Notes: generated by a model from the letters alone, not told the origin. A stretch of DNA of 64,000 nt from Clostridiales bacterium (GCA_003150405.1 QAMM01000016.1:30973-94972), one strand, 5' to 3'; positions 51,516-60,423 are shown, numbered from the stretch's first letter. Numbers and translations are program-made.

Positions 51516-51532
51516 GATTAGTCTAGACTAAC
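51516..51532. promoter_or_regulatory. Second palindrome upstream of the Feo promoter
   Basis: TTAGTCTAGACTAA at 51518-51531 is a perfect palindrome; on the minus strand the wider site is GTTAGTCTAGACTAATC, similar to the other three. It lies 33 bp upstream of the -35 box. Confidence 0.65.
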
Positions 51533-52328
51533 AATAGACTTGTGCATATTACCGAAATTGTCAGTAAATCGGATCGGAAATGCCGCCTTTTTGGTCTGAA
51601 GAAACGGGATAAAACGTATTTGAATTCCTAAGAAAGAAAAAATGCAGCTTGAAATGTGCGGTCACGGCTTTTTATTACGGATAGAAACCCGCGCTATTTT
51701 GCTGGTTCCAAGATTTATTCAGCTTGGTAACCGGCTTGGCTGACCACCTGAGCCAAATAATGATTGTTTATTAAGGCTCTGCCATATAGGCAGTGGCTGT
51801 GTTGGAACGGTAGTCTGTCTTTGCACGCATGATGCTGGTTGGGTTGAAGGTGCGTTCCGGCCAGTTAACGCGGTCATTGCAGTGCAACCCTTCCATACAA
51901 ATTTTACGACGCTATTTTGTGTGCATTCTCTGACGCAATGGGTTTTTGCCTAAAGCAATGTACAGTATATGGAAAACTCAAATGCCGGCGAGTACGATTG
52001 GATCAATAGGGACGCGGCACATAAGAAGGAACCCAGCGGCCATTGTGATGGTAATCATGACCATCGTACAAATTTGTTTTCCCAGGTCATTCCTCTTGCT
52101 TTAATGTAATTTTCCAGGCTGTTTTTATACAGCCTGGTTCTTGTAAACTCGCTGAGCAGCAGTTCGGAGCTTTTGGCAAAACAGGATGCTGCCGGTACTT
52201 AAAGCAGAAACGTGCAGCGGGAGAACGATGCTGATTCAGCTGAATACGATATCGCTATAGAAGCGCTAAGTCGCCGCAGCTTTTTATAAATCAAGTTCCC
52301 GTAAGGGTTTTGCATTGTTTTTTACAAG
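51533..52328. other. About 800 bp without a recognised gene
   Basis: No frame with a plausible start and family features was seen. The only structure is a 9-bp perfect stem (CCAGGCTGT/ACAGCCTGG, 52114-52137). It could be decayed sequence or hold an unannotated RNA. Confidence 0.5.
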
Positions 52329-52381
52329 GAAAACGAAAACCGCAGAGAATTCATTTTAGGCAAATCCTCTACGGTTTTCAT
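52329..52381 (-). terminator. Terminator of the 52421-52903 gene
   Basis: On the minus strand GAAAACCGTAGAGGATT and AATTCTCTGCGGTTTTC pair with one or two wobbles, followed by GTTTTCC. Confidence 0.75.
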
Positions 52382-52420
52382 TTACGCATAAATGGAACAG
52401 AAGGAATGCGAAACGGCTTT

Positions 52421-52903
52421 TTAAAGAGATGCGGCACTGTTTTGACTGGACTCTTCGGTGTGGACTGCCTCAAGAAGCAGGTAGAGAAGTTCAAAAGCGC
52501 TGCGGAAATTCATCTCTTTTTCGGTTTCACACCAGCGTACCCTACCTTGCCAGCTCCCGTGCTGACGGTACAGAACATGAAGCTGAAAATGACAGAGGCT
52601 GGGTATTCCTATAGCATCTTCAGAGTGGGAATATACCGGAATGTTCTCCGGCCGCAGCGGTGTATTGTCGCCGGGTGCATACTTCCGAGGACGGCCGGGT
52701 GGATTGACAAAACGCCGGTGTTCTAAAAAGGACTGTGGGAATTGAATGGAATCAAACAAAGCGTCTGCCTGAATCAGCAGATCGGAAAAGCTAGAAAACG
52801 GAATGGGGTTTTGTACAAGCGAACTGTAAAAACAACCATAGATGTCGTTTTTTCGTTTTCCCTGCACAAAGACTTGCATGACCGTTGCGGTGGCTGTTAT
52901 CAT
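52421..52903 (-). CDS. Conserved hypothetical protein, 160 aa
   Basis: No function is assigned. The C-terminal part reads FQLHVLYRQHGSWQGRVRW and then NFRSAFELLYLLLEAV, a W-Q-G-x-x-x-W plus F-R-S-A-x-E-L arrangement that I recognise from uncharacterised clostridial proteins. The protein has no membrane segment or signal peptide. TTGGAG lies 8 nt upstream of the ATG. It follows the surface-protein gene on the same strand after about 70 bp, so it could share its transcript. Confidence 0.65.
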   Translation of the reverse strand: MITATATVMQVFVQGKRKNDIYGCFYSSLVQNPIPFSSFSDLLIQADALFDSIQFPQSFLEHRRFVNPPGRPRKYAPGDNTPLRPENIPVYSHSEDAIGIPSLCHFQLHVLYRQHGSWQGRVRWCETEKEMNFRSAFELLYLLLEAVHTEESSQNSAASL

Positions 52904-52972
52904 AAGAAAACTCCAATTAGTTACGACGATTAAAAGAAAGGGGGCCAGTTATTAGCCCCCTTTTGCGGACAG

Positions 52973-54820
52973 CTATTTATCAGCCTTCCGACGGATAATG
53001 AGCAAAGATGCGAGCGCTGCCCCTGCTGCAAGTATGCTCAGAGCCAAGAGATTTGAAACATTAGAGTCACCGGTTTGTGGTGCTGCATTGCCACTGCTGG
53101 AGTTACCAGTATTGTTTGTATTTGGTAGTTCTACAGAACCAGTTGCCGGAATGCTTTCGGTTTTTAAAACTTTGCCGCAAATGGTGCAGGTATATGTTTT
53201 TTCACCATTTTCGGTCTCCGTTGCCGGTTGAGTGACAACACCTTCGTCGCTTATGTGAGCGGCTGCACCAGTGTGGTCGCCGCAGACAGTGCATTCATGC
53301 CAGTGGGATCCATCGTCAGAGGTCCATGCATCTGCATAATTATGACCGAGAGCAGGCCGTTCAATTTTGGTGATCTCGGTAATGCCTTCATCGCTGAAAT
53401 ATTTGCCGCAACCGGCACAATACCAGTAGGCAACATTACCTTTTTCGGTGCAGCTGGGAGCTTTGGCTTCTGTTTTCTGGAGTTGGTGAATATGAGTTAC
53501 AACATCCGTGTTTTCATCCACTGTTTTGTCGTTGACAGTTACATTTCCGCCGCCAGGATTGGTGACAGTGACGCCGTCAACCGGGATGGAGAACGAAACG
53601 TCGCCCTTTAAAACTTCAATTTGCGAACCGGTTGGTGCAGAAGCAAGTCCTTGACCAACTTCTTCGCCTGTACCGACTAGAAAAACCTTATCCTTGCCGA
53701 CTTCAGTATAACCGACTGCGGTACGATCAGCGGTGATATATTCGACCGGGGAAGTGGTGTAGGAACCACCTGTGATGACCGTTTTGGATGGAGTATCACC
53801 GGGTTCATCCGAAGTATAGGCTTCTTTAATGTTTGGGGCGTCAAAATTACCGCCATTAATCTGGTTGTCTGAACCATCTCTCAAAGTGTGAAAAATTGCT
53901 TTTCCGGCGGTTACATTTACACTGTTTTCTCCCTGCGGTGTTATGGTCGTGTGGCGGGTCTGGAAAGCATAGGTTTGAACATCAAATGTACCACCGGTAA
54001 CGGTAATTGGCGCGGAATCCGCCTCAATTCCTACGGCGTTTGAGGTAATAGAGCCTCCGGAAATGACAATGGGCTGGTCGCCGTCTTTGGGAGTGCCGGT
54101 GTTAACCATTATGGCAGAGGACGAACTATACGTACTTTCCTGCATGACGCGGCCGCCTTCCATAGAGAGGGATGCATTCGAGGCATTACCGCCATTTATT
54201 TGAAGCGCCTTGCCGCCGTCAATCGTATTTTTAATTTCACCATCACCAGACAAGGTCAAACTGCCGCCCTTTTTGCCAGATTCACTGGTGCCATTTACAA
54301 AAGCCGCATACCCGGAACTCCCACTGTTCACAATGGTTCCGCCGGAAATAGAAGCAATGCTGTTTCCGTTTACATGCAGAGCATAGCCCATCTTTGTCGT
54401 ATTTTCCAGCGTTCCGCCTGTCATTGTAAAGGAGCCGCCGTTTACCTGTACCAGCGTTTTCATACTTCCGGCGCCAGCATTGGTGATTTTGCCGCCGCCC
54501 TTGTTGTCTTCAATGGTTAAACCGCCGGTTACCTGCACAAAAAATGCTTCTCCGCTGGCTGCTGTAATAGTATGGCCGTTTAAATCCAGCACCAGGGAAG
54601 ATTTTGGGGTTTCTGGACGGGAAGAACCCCAACTGCCAATGGTAACCTCTTGGGATAATGTAACATTCGTTGTCAACCGGTAGACGCCGCTTGACGGCAA
54701 AGATGTGCCACTTGCCCAGTCAGTGTACTCCTGTCCACCTGCCAAGACCGTCATGTTGCTCAGGGAAATCAGCAGCACAAGACTGAGAAGCAGGGGCAGA
54801 AAACGTTTGAATGCCTTCAT
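52973..54820 (-). CDS. Sortase-type surface protein with beta-helix-like repeats
   Basis: A 615-residue secreted protein. The signal peptide (FLPLLLSLVLLISLSNMTVL, then AGG) is followed by about 330 residues of short Gly/Thr/Asn-rich repeats (SMEGGR, ISGGSITSNAVGI, VTGGTFDVQ), typical for right-handed beta-helix surface proteins. Near residues 450-550 two C-x-x-C pairs per module occur (YCAGCGKYF, CTVCGDH, CTICGKV). The C-terminus has APQTGDSN, a hydrophobic helix and RRKADK, a sortase-type signal. GGAGG lies 8 nt upstream. It follows the HD-GYP gene by 43 bp and so lies downstream of the invertible promoter. Ligand unknown. Confidence 0.9.
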   Translation of the reverse strand: MKAFKRFLPLLLSLVLLISLSNMTVLAGGQEYTDWASGTSLPSSGVYRLTTNVTLSQEVTIGSWGSSRPETPKSSLVLDLNGHTITAASGEAFFVQVTGGLTIEDNKGGGKITNAGAGSMKTLVQVNGGSFTMTGGTLENTTKMGYALHVNGNSIASISGGTIVNSGSSGYAAFVNGTSESGKKGGSLTLSGDGEIKNTIDGGKALQINGGNASNASLSMEGGRVMQESTYSSSSAIMVNTGTPKDGDQPIVISGGSITSNAVGIEADSAPITVTGGTFDVQTYAFQTRHTTITPQGENSVNVTAGKAIFHTLRDGSDNQINGGNFDAPNIKEAYTSDEPGDTPSKTVITGGSYTTSPVEYITADRTAVGYTEVGKDKVFLVGTGEEVGQGLASAPTGSQIEVLKGDVSFSIPVDGVTVTNPGGGNVTVNDKTVDENTDVVTHIHQLQKTEAKAPSCTEKGNVAYWYCAGCGKYFSDEGITEITKIERPALGHNYADAWTSDDGSHWHECTVCGDHTGAAAHISDEGVVTQPATETENGEKTYTCTICGKVLKTESIPATGSVELPNTNNTGNSSSGNAAPQTGDSNVSNLLALSILAAGAALASLLIIRRKADK

Positions 54821-54863
54821 TTTTACTACCTCCTATTTTTATAGCCGTTCACAGCGGCTTTTG

Positions 54864-55502
54864 TTACAGAAGTTGATATGAGTGCTGACGCAAGATAGAG
54901 CAAAAACGCTCAGCCAACATAGGATCAAACTGAGTACCTGCGCCGTTCTGAATTTCCAGCAAAGCATCCTGCACAGAGATTCCACGGTGGTAGGGCCGGT
55001 TGGACGTCATGGCATCAAAGGCGTCAGCAATTCCGACCATTCGAGCGAAATAGGGAATTGTTTTACCGCTCAATCCGAAGGGATAGCCGCTTCCATCCCA
55101 GTGTTCATGATGATACAGACAGCATTGCGCCAATGTATCACGCAGGTTTGGGATACCATTGTCACCGCCGGGAAAAGGCAGTTTACCAAGAATGAGATAT
55201 GCCCCGAGAATGGTATGAGACTGAGCAAGTTTTCGTTCCTCTTGGTTAAGAGCACCGGTATAGCTCCAAATGCTGTTTGCAATGCCGGATTTTCCAATGT
55301 CGTGGTAAAAACCAAACCCCAAAAAGTCTGAAAGACTCCAGCTTTGTGCGTATAAAGGAAATTCAACAGATGATTCGGCTAAAACTTCACGTGCCAGAAG
55401 TTGGGTGTATATCCCAACCATTCGACTGTGCTGTTGTAAAAAAAGAGGAAGCGAAGCAAAGTAAGAGTTAAGCTCTTGGAGGCATATATTTTGCAGCAAC
55501 AC
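54864..55502 (-). CDS. HD-GYP domain protein, predicted cyclic-di-GMP phosphodiesterase
   Basis: A 212-residue protein consisting almost only of the HD-GYP domain. The metal motif HDIGK lies at residues 67-71, HHEHWDGSGYPFG at about 131-143 with the GYP triplet, and ADAFDAMTSNRPYHRG follows; all canonical residues are present. No sensor or receiver domain is attached. The GTG at 55502 is chosen because GGGAAGGAG ends 7 nt upstream; the ATG at 55538 lies inside the inverted repeat and has no such site. The gene is the first one read from the invertible promoter and precedes the surface-protein gene by 43 bp. Confidence 0.9.
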   Translation of the reverse strand: MLLQNICLQELNSYFASLPLFLQQHSRMVGIYTQLLAREVLAESSVEFPLYAQSWSLSDFLGFGFYHDIGKSGIANSIWSYTGALNQEERKLAQSHTILGAYLILGKLPFPGGDNGIPNLRDTLAQCCLYHHEHWDGSGYPFGLSGKTIPYFARMVGIADAFDAMTSNRPYHRGISVQDALLEIQNGAGTQFDPMLAERFCSILRQHSYQLL

Positions 55503-55530
55503 AGCTTCGCTCCTTCCCAGTGAAAAGGAC

Positions 55531-55556
55531 AACAACATAATGGTGATTCTGTTGTT
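55531..55556. repeat. Left 26-bp inverted repeat (recombinase site)
   Basis: It is composed of arm AACAACATAA, core TGGTGA and arm TTCTGTTGTT. The two arms are inverted copies with 9 of 10 matches. It is the exact reverse complement of 55782-55807. Confidence 0.97.
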
Positions 55557-55781
55557 ATTCTTTTTTTGTTTATAGATTTATACACCATTTACAAATTTAT
55601 ACTAGCACGAAACTGCCTGTACTGCAAGAGTATTTAAAGGTCTAACCTTAAAAATACGCATGAAAAATACGCTGGGGCTCAATGAAAAGGAGTGCCAGTT
55701 TATTTGCTGTGCGCATTTTTTTGAATTCTGTAATTGTATGTAGGCACGTTTTAGCTTCTTTTTATATTTGTTGAATTTTTC
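55557..55781. mobile_element. Invertible promoter segment, about 225 bp between the repeats
   Basis: The segment is AT-rich and has no coding frame. It carries one good promoter (55599-55627) that points left, toward the HD-GYP gene, in the given orientation. An AAGG/CCTT short palindrome lies at 55637-55649. Flanking inverted repeats, adjacent tyrosine recombinase and enclosed promoter are the features of a DNA inversion switch. Inversion itself has not been shown here. Confidence 0.88.
55599..55627 (-). promoter_or_regulatory. Promoter inside the invertible segment
   Basis: On the minus strand TTGCAG (55622-55627) and TAGTAT (55599-55604) are spaced by 17 nt. Initiation near 55592 would produce a leader of about 80 nt through the left repeat to the GGGAAGGAG site (55510-55518) of the HD-GYP gene. 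Confidence 0.8.
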
Positions 55782-55807
55782 AACAACAGAATCACCATTA
55801 TGTTGTT
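55782..55807. repeat. Right 26-bp inverted repeat (recombinase site)
   Basis: It is composed of arm AACAACAGAA, core TCACCA and arm TTATGTTGTT. It overlaps the last codons and stop of the recombinase gene (minus strand ACA ACA TAA), which lie outside the core and so are unchanged by inversion. Confidence 0.97.
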
Positions 55808-56625
55808 AGAGTGAGTTGCATTTGTTCCAGACGGCTGATGTGCTGTCGGCCGGTTTCCATGATATAAATGCGGGTGGTGTTGATACTGCTGTGGCCGAGC
55901 AGGTCCGCCAGTTTGGCAATGTCATGCTCAAGACTGTAAAAGGTGCGCGCAAACAGGTGCCGGAGGTTGTGTGGATAAACCTTGCTGGGAGAAACACCAG
56001 CTTTCTGGCACAGAGCTTTCATGTCGCGCCAGATATTGCTCCTGTTAAGGGGTTTTCCGGTTCTGCTGACAAACACCGGGCCGGTTTGAACGCCGGTTTT
56101 TCTAATATAAGCAATAAGCAGTTTTTGAAGCGGTGCAGGGATAAAAATGACCCGTGTTTTATTTTTGCAGTTTACCACTGCTTTGCCGCAGCGGACTGCT
56201 TCCACAGAAATATAGTTTAGTTCACTTACTCGAATACCAGTACAACAGATGGTTTGAATGATCAGTGAAATCCGGGAGTTTTTCGCGGCTTTCAGCAGGC
56301 GCTGGTACTCTTGTTTGCAGAGTTCTTTTTCTTCAGCACAAAAAATTTGCCGCTGAATTTTCAGCAGTTTTACGCAGTATCTAGGGTACCCTATAAAGCG
56401 CAGAAAACTGTTTAGTGCAATCAACATAGAGTTGACGCTGACGGCGGCGTAGCATTTGCAAAGCATGGACTTGTACTGAAGAACCAGCGCTTTATTGAGC
56501 GTCTGATTTGCGGCGAAACGGATAAAACGCCGAACGTCGCGCAGATATTTTTCAATGGTAGCCGGGCTTTTTTCCTCGTCGGCTAAATATTGCGCGAATC
56601 GGCGTACCTCTTTTTCTTGAAACAT
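55798..56625 (-). CDS. Tyrosine recombinase, probable DNA invertase of the adjacent switch
   Basis: A 275-residue XerC/D-type site-specific recombinase. The N-terminal SAM-like domain (about 1-90) is followed by the catalytic domain with Arg132 (GIRVSEL), Lys near 156, His219 and Arg222 (HNLRH), His245 (LGHSS) and the nucleophile Tyr254 (RIYI). All catalytic residues are present. GGAGGG lies upstream of the ATG. The gene ends inside the right repeat, so it and the repeats form one unit. It may also serve a phage or element, but no other such genes are nearby. Confidence 0.93.
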   Translation of the reverse strand: MFQEKEVRRFAQYLADEEKSPATIEKYLRDVRRFIRFAANQTLNKALVLQYKSMLCKCYAAVSVNSMLIALNSFLRFIGYPRYCVKLLKIQRQIFCAEEKELCKQEYQRLLKAAKNSRISLIIQTICCTGIRVSELNYISVEAVRCGKAVVNCKNKTRVIFIPAPLQKLLIAYIRKTGVQTGPVFVSRTGKPLNRSNIWRDMKALCQKAGVSPSKVYPHNLRHLFARTFYSLEHDIAKLADLLGHSSINTTRIYIMETGRQHISRLEQMQLTLTT

Positions 56626-57081
56626 GGCATTCCCTCCAGCGTTGTTTGTATGGATAGTATGCCGCTTTATTATTGAATGTTCTACAGGAAAATTATGGGA
56701 AATAATCGGAGACAGATAGAAACTTCAATTTTCTGCATGAATTGAACCCACACAAAGAACAAACCGCCTCTTTTCGCAAAGGGCGGTTTGTTCTTTGTGT
56801 GTCAAGGAGGTTTGGTACAGCCGTCAAAGTAAAAAGCAGACGCTCGCTCTGTTGAAATTCGGGGAAATTCGCTTTTTGGCTGCACAAAAGGCTCATATTC
56901 CGCTTGAACGAGGATGGCAGCGTTAATAAAATGCGGAAAACTGCGGTTGTACGAAGCGCTCAATCCATTTTGAAGTGAAGCCGAAAAAGTGTCTGCCGGA
57001 AGAAAAGAAGCCGCTCTTTTTTCTAGTGGTGGTAAGAGAACATTTAGCCGCTGATTTCTATTCGTAATGAATGCTGTGGGC
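56626..57081. other. Gap between recombinase and UvrA-like gene
   Basis: About 456 bp with no supported gene; it holds the long hairpin at 56749-56801. Confidence 0.55.
56749..56801. terminator. 20-bp perfect hairpin
   Basis: CACACAAAGAACAAACCGCC and GGCGGTTTGTTCTTTGTGTG are exact inverse complements around 13 nt. There is no long T run on either side. It is probably a terminator of the UvrA-like gene (minus strand) although it lies 280 bp past that stop. Confidence 0.7.
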
Positions 57082-59559
57082 TTACAAATAATGTCCGGTA
57101 CAGCTTTGAGGATTGTTTTTTATTTCTTCCGGGGTACCGGCTGCAACAACCCTGCCACCCTCTTCACCACCGCCAGGCCCCAGATCGATGACGTAATCGG
57201 CGTTGCGGATGACGTCCAGGTCATGTTCAATGACAAGGACGGTTGCGCCGTTTTCAACAAGTGTCTGAAAAATGCCGAGCAGGGTTTGCACATCCAGCGG
57301 GTGAAGCCCTATGGTTGGTTCGTCAAAAACAAACACGGAGGCCGATTGGCTTTTTCCCATTTCGCTTGCCAGCTTTAGGCGCTGTGCTTCTCCGCCGGAC
57401 AGCCTGGGTGTTTCCTCGCCGAGAGTCAGGTACCCCAGGCCAAGGCGCTGTAAAATCTCCAGCCGCTGGCGCACAAGCTTTAGGTCACAGCAGGCGTGCA
57501 GTGCCGTGTCGATATCCATCGCCATCAGTTCAGGCAGAGAATACACATTGCCTACGCTATTTTGGTATTGGATCCGGTCAGCCTCTTTGGAATACCGGGA
57601 GCCGCGGCAGTCCGGACAAGGAACTTCGACATCCGGCAGGAACTGCACGTCAAGACTGATGACGCCCGTTCCATCGCATACAGGACAGCGCAGCTTTCCG
57701 GTGTTGTAAGAAAAGTCCCCAGCCTTGAGACCAAGCTGTTTTGCCTGCTGCGTTTTTGCAAACAGTTTACGCAGTTCATCGTGTATATTTGCATAGGTTG
57801 CAACCGTAGAGCGGACGTTGATGCCGATTGGTGTAGCGTCAATTAATTGAACCCGTTCAATCCCATCCGCATCCAGCGCCTTGACATGCGTTGGAAGTTT
57901 TTTACCGGAGGTTGCAGCCTCCAGCGCGGGAACCAGGCTTTCCAGAATCAAGGTGGTTTTACCGGAACCGGACACACCGGTTATCGCCGTCAGTTTTCCT
58001 TTCGGAATTGTAACAGTGAGCGGTTTGACTGTATGAAGGGCGTCTGTGGAGAGCCGGATTTGCCCAAGCGAAAAAATTGCGGAGGTATCCGGGTGCTTTC
58101 CTGTTGTGATTTGGGAATTGCCGAAGAGGAACGGCCCTATGAGGGAATGAGCGTTTTGTGAAAGATCATTGGGGGTTCCCTGCGCAATGACAGTTCCGCC
58201 GTTTGCCCCTGCCTGCGGCCCTAATTCAAGGAGCCAGTCGGCCTTGGATAAAACCTGTGTATCGTGATCCACCAATAAGACCGAGTTGCCGTCTGCAATT
58301 AAATCCCGCATGACCGCCTCCAGCCCCTGAATGTTGGAGGGGTGCAGGCCGATAGACGGTTCATCCAGTACATACAGAACTCCAGTTGTTCGGTTGCGCA
58401 CGGCACGGGCGAGCTGCATCCGCTGCCGTTCCCCGGTGGAAAGGGTAGACGCCGCCCGGTCGAGGCTGAGGTAACCAAGCCCCAGCTCCATAAGACGCTT
58501 GGCAATGGTCTGAAAGGATTCGCAAATGCTTTCCGCCATTGGGCGCATCTCTCCCGGCAGGAAGCTTGGCACGCTGGACACCCAACTCGTCAGCTTGAAA
58601 AGGGACATGCTGCAGGCTTCATCCAGAGAAATTCCGCGCAGTTTTGGCTGCCTTGCCGCTGCAGACAGACGGGTGCCGCCACATTCGGGACAGAGATCCT
58701 CGCGTAAAAATTTTTCAACGCGCTTCATGCCTTTTTCATCCTTGACCTTCGCCAGCGCATTTTCAACGGTGTAGACCGCGTTGTAATAGGTGAAATCCAG
58801 CTCTCCCGCTTGGTTGGAATTTTTGGCCTTGTATAAAATATGTTTCTTTTCAGCGGGGCCGTGGAACACGATTTCCCGCTCCTGTTCGGTTAAATCACGG
58901 AATGGCAGATTAGTGCGGACACCCATTTCACGGCAGACGTCAACCATCAACGACCACATGAGCGAATTCCATGGGGCGACTGCACCCTGTTCGATTGTAA
59001 GTGATTCATCTGGGACAAGGGTGGTTTCGTCCACCGTACGGACCTTTCCCGTCCCGCTGCAGGTACGGCAGGCGCCCTGACTGTTAAAGGCCAGCTCCTC
59101 TGCCGACGGCGCGTAGAAGTGTGCGCCGCACTCCGGGCAGACAAGCTCTTTGTCGGCTGCAACGGCGAGGGTTGGCTTTTGAAGATGCCCGTTTGGACAG
59201 AGATGATTTGCAAGCCTGGAAAACATTAGCCGAAGGCTGTTTAACAGCTCGGTTCCGGTGCCGAATGTACTGCGGATGCCCGGAACACTAGGCCGCTGAT
59301 GCAGGGCAAGTGCGGCGGGAACGTACAGCACTTCATCCACCTGGGCTTTGGCGGCCTGGCTCATTCGTCGTCTTGTATAGGTGGAAAGTGCGTCTAGGTA
59401 GCGCCGGGAACCCTCTGCATATAAGACACCCAGGGCAAGTGAGGATTTTCCGGAACCGGATACCCCGGCGACACCGACAATTTTGTTGAGCGGAATATCA
59501 ACATCAATGTTTTTTAGGTTGTGTACCCGTGCACCCCGTACCTTGATTTTATCGATCAT
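57082..59559 (-). CDS. UvrA-like ABC ATPase (UvrA2-type)
   Basis: An 825-residue duplicated ABC ATPase. Walker A motifs are GVSGSGKSS near residue 33 and GVSGSGKTT near 520; signature regions are [14 protein letters not shown] and [14 protein letters not shown]; Walker B regions are [13 protein letters not shown] and [13 protein letters not shown]. Zinc-module cysteines are [24 protein letters not shown] and CPDCRG. The length is about 110 less than repair UvrA, which suggests a UvrA2/drug-resistance-type paralog lacking the full UvrB-binding region. AGGTGA precedes the start. The gene is monocistronic. Confidence 0.93.
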   Translation of the reverse strand: MIDKIKVRGARVHNLKNIDVDIPLNKIVGVAGVSGSGKSSLALGVLYAEGSRRYLDALSTYTRRRMSQAAKAQVDEVLYVPAALALHQRPSVPGIRSTFGTGTELLNSLRLMFSRLANHLCPNGHLQKPTLAVAADKELVCPECGAHFYAPSAEELAFNSQGACRTCSGTGKVRTVDETTLVPDESLTIEQGAVAPWNSLMWSLMVDVCREMGVRTNLPFRDLTEQEREIVFHGPAEKKHILYKAKNSNQAGELDFTYYNAVYTVENALAKVKDEKGMKRVEKFLREDLCPECGGTRLSAAARQPKLRGISLDEACSMSLFKLTSWVSSVPSFLPGEMRPMAESICESFQTIAKRLMELGLGYLSLDRAASTLSTGERQRMQLARAVRNRTTGVLYVLDEPSIGLHPSNIQGLEAVMRDLIADGNSVLLVDHDTQVLSKADWLLELGPQAGANGGTVIAQGTPNDLSQNAHSLIGPFLFGNSQITTGKHPDTSAIFSLGQIRLSTDALHTVKPLTVTIPKGKLTAITGVSGSGKTTLILESLVPALEAATSGKKLPTHVKALDADGIERVQLIDATPIGINVRSTVATYANIHDELRKLFAKTQQAKQLGLKAGDFSYNTGKLRCPVCDGTGVISLDVQFLPDVEVPCPDCRGSRYSKEADRIQYQNSVGNVYSLPELMAMDIDTALHACCDLKLVRQRLEILQRLGLGYLTLGEETPRLSGGEAQRLKLASEMGKSQSASVFVFDEPTIGLHPLDVQTLLGIFQTLVENGATVLVIEHDLDVIRNADYVIDLGPGGGEEGGRVVAAGTPEEIKNNPQSCTGHYL

Positions 59560-59931
59560 ATTGTTTCACCTGTTTAGTTTTGTAATACCGCGGCTACAAT
59601 ACCACAGTCCAATTTTCCAGAAAAAATAGCTCCCATTGCTTGCCAGCAGGTTCGTCCTTTTGCAGTTAAAGAGACAAGTTGATTTATAGCATGCAGGGGG
59701 ATTTTTTCTATGCAGAATAATGTTGTTTCAGTATTTTGAGTATGGGAGTCTTTGTCGCCCGAACCTGCTTCTTGAATTTTTCGAAATATAAGTTCTGTTA
59801 AGGGTAGGGCGGATGTCCCCTACCGCTGATGAACCAATCATCAAAGGCAATCTGCATTATAGTCCCGTTGAAACAATAGTCCTCTGCCGAAGCTGATACC
59901 CACCGTATTTCCTGAAAGATTTGCCGCTTTA
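59560..59931. other. Gap of about 372 bp
   Basis: Nothing with a start, ribosome-binding site and recognisable protein was seen between the UvrA-like and Nim-like genes. Confidence 0.5.
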
Positions 59932-60423
59932 TTAATTTTCTGCCTTCACCAATTCAATGGCCTGTTTTCCTGTTTGATATTCCGGCGTCATTTCCAGCAT
60001 ACACAGAGGCTCCCATTCGCGCTGAATGGCTCTCTGCCTGTTTTCGGCGGAATCCCCCGGTGCATATTTTACAGCTAGTTTTTCAATGGCAGCTCGTTTT
60101 TCCTGTTCATCCTCCAAAATTCGGATGGTGCCAAATACAATTACACTTCGAAAATAAGTGGTATATTCTTCCGGTACAACCTGGTCCTGATCAATAACGC
60201 AGAAAGATGCTTTGGGATTCTGCCGGAGAGCATCCAGCTTGTGGCCGGATTTTGCGCTGTGAAAATAGATTTTTTGGCCGTCATAGACATAACTGAGGGG
60301 TACCGTATAAGGGCAGCCCCCGTCGCCTGATAATGCAAGGACACCGGAGAAACACCGGAATAGGACGGATGCGCATTCTTCTGGCAAAAGCGCCTGTTTT
60401 TTGCGCCGCATTTCTCGAAACAT
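59932..60423 (-). CDS. Pyridoxamine 5'-phosphate oxidase-like flavoprotein (NimA-like)
   Basis: A 163-residue FMN-binding split-barrel protein: REMRRKKQALLPEECASVL at the start, then YTVPLSYVYDGQKIYFHSA and GHKLDALRQNPKASFCV, and a final CMLEMTPEYQTGKQAIEL. This order is typical of the nitroimidazole-resistance (Nim)/pyridoxamine oxidase-related family in anaerobes; the activity cannot be settled by sequence. GAGGGGG lies 6 nt upstream of the ATG at 60423. Confidence 0.9.
   Translation of the reverse strand: MFREMRRKKQALLPEECASVLFRCFSGVLALSGDGGCPYTVPLSYVYDGQKIYFHSAKSGHKLDALRQNPKASFCVIDQDQVVPEEYTTYFRSVIVFGTIRILEDEQEKRAAIEKLAVKYAPGDSAENRQRAIQREWEPLCMLEMTPEYQTGKQAIELVKAEN

Noticed and set aside
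52310..52726. 138-codon plus-strand frame opposite the 52421-52903 gene
   Set aside because: The minus-strand frame has the better start, a conserved C-terminal pattern and a terminator.
55557..55781. A second promoter in the opposite direction within the invertible segment
   Set aside because: TTGAAT and TTGTAT boxes exist on the plus strand but none has a good -10 at 16-18 nt, so only the leftward promoter is listed.
55798..56625. Recombinase as evidence of a prophage or integrative element
   Set aside because: No phage, conjugation or replication genes are near, no tRNA attachment site was seen, and the inverted repeats give a simpler explanation.
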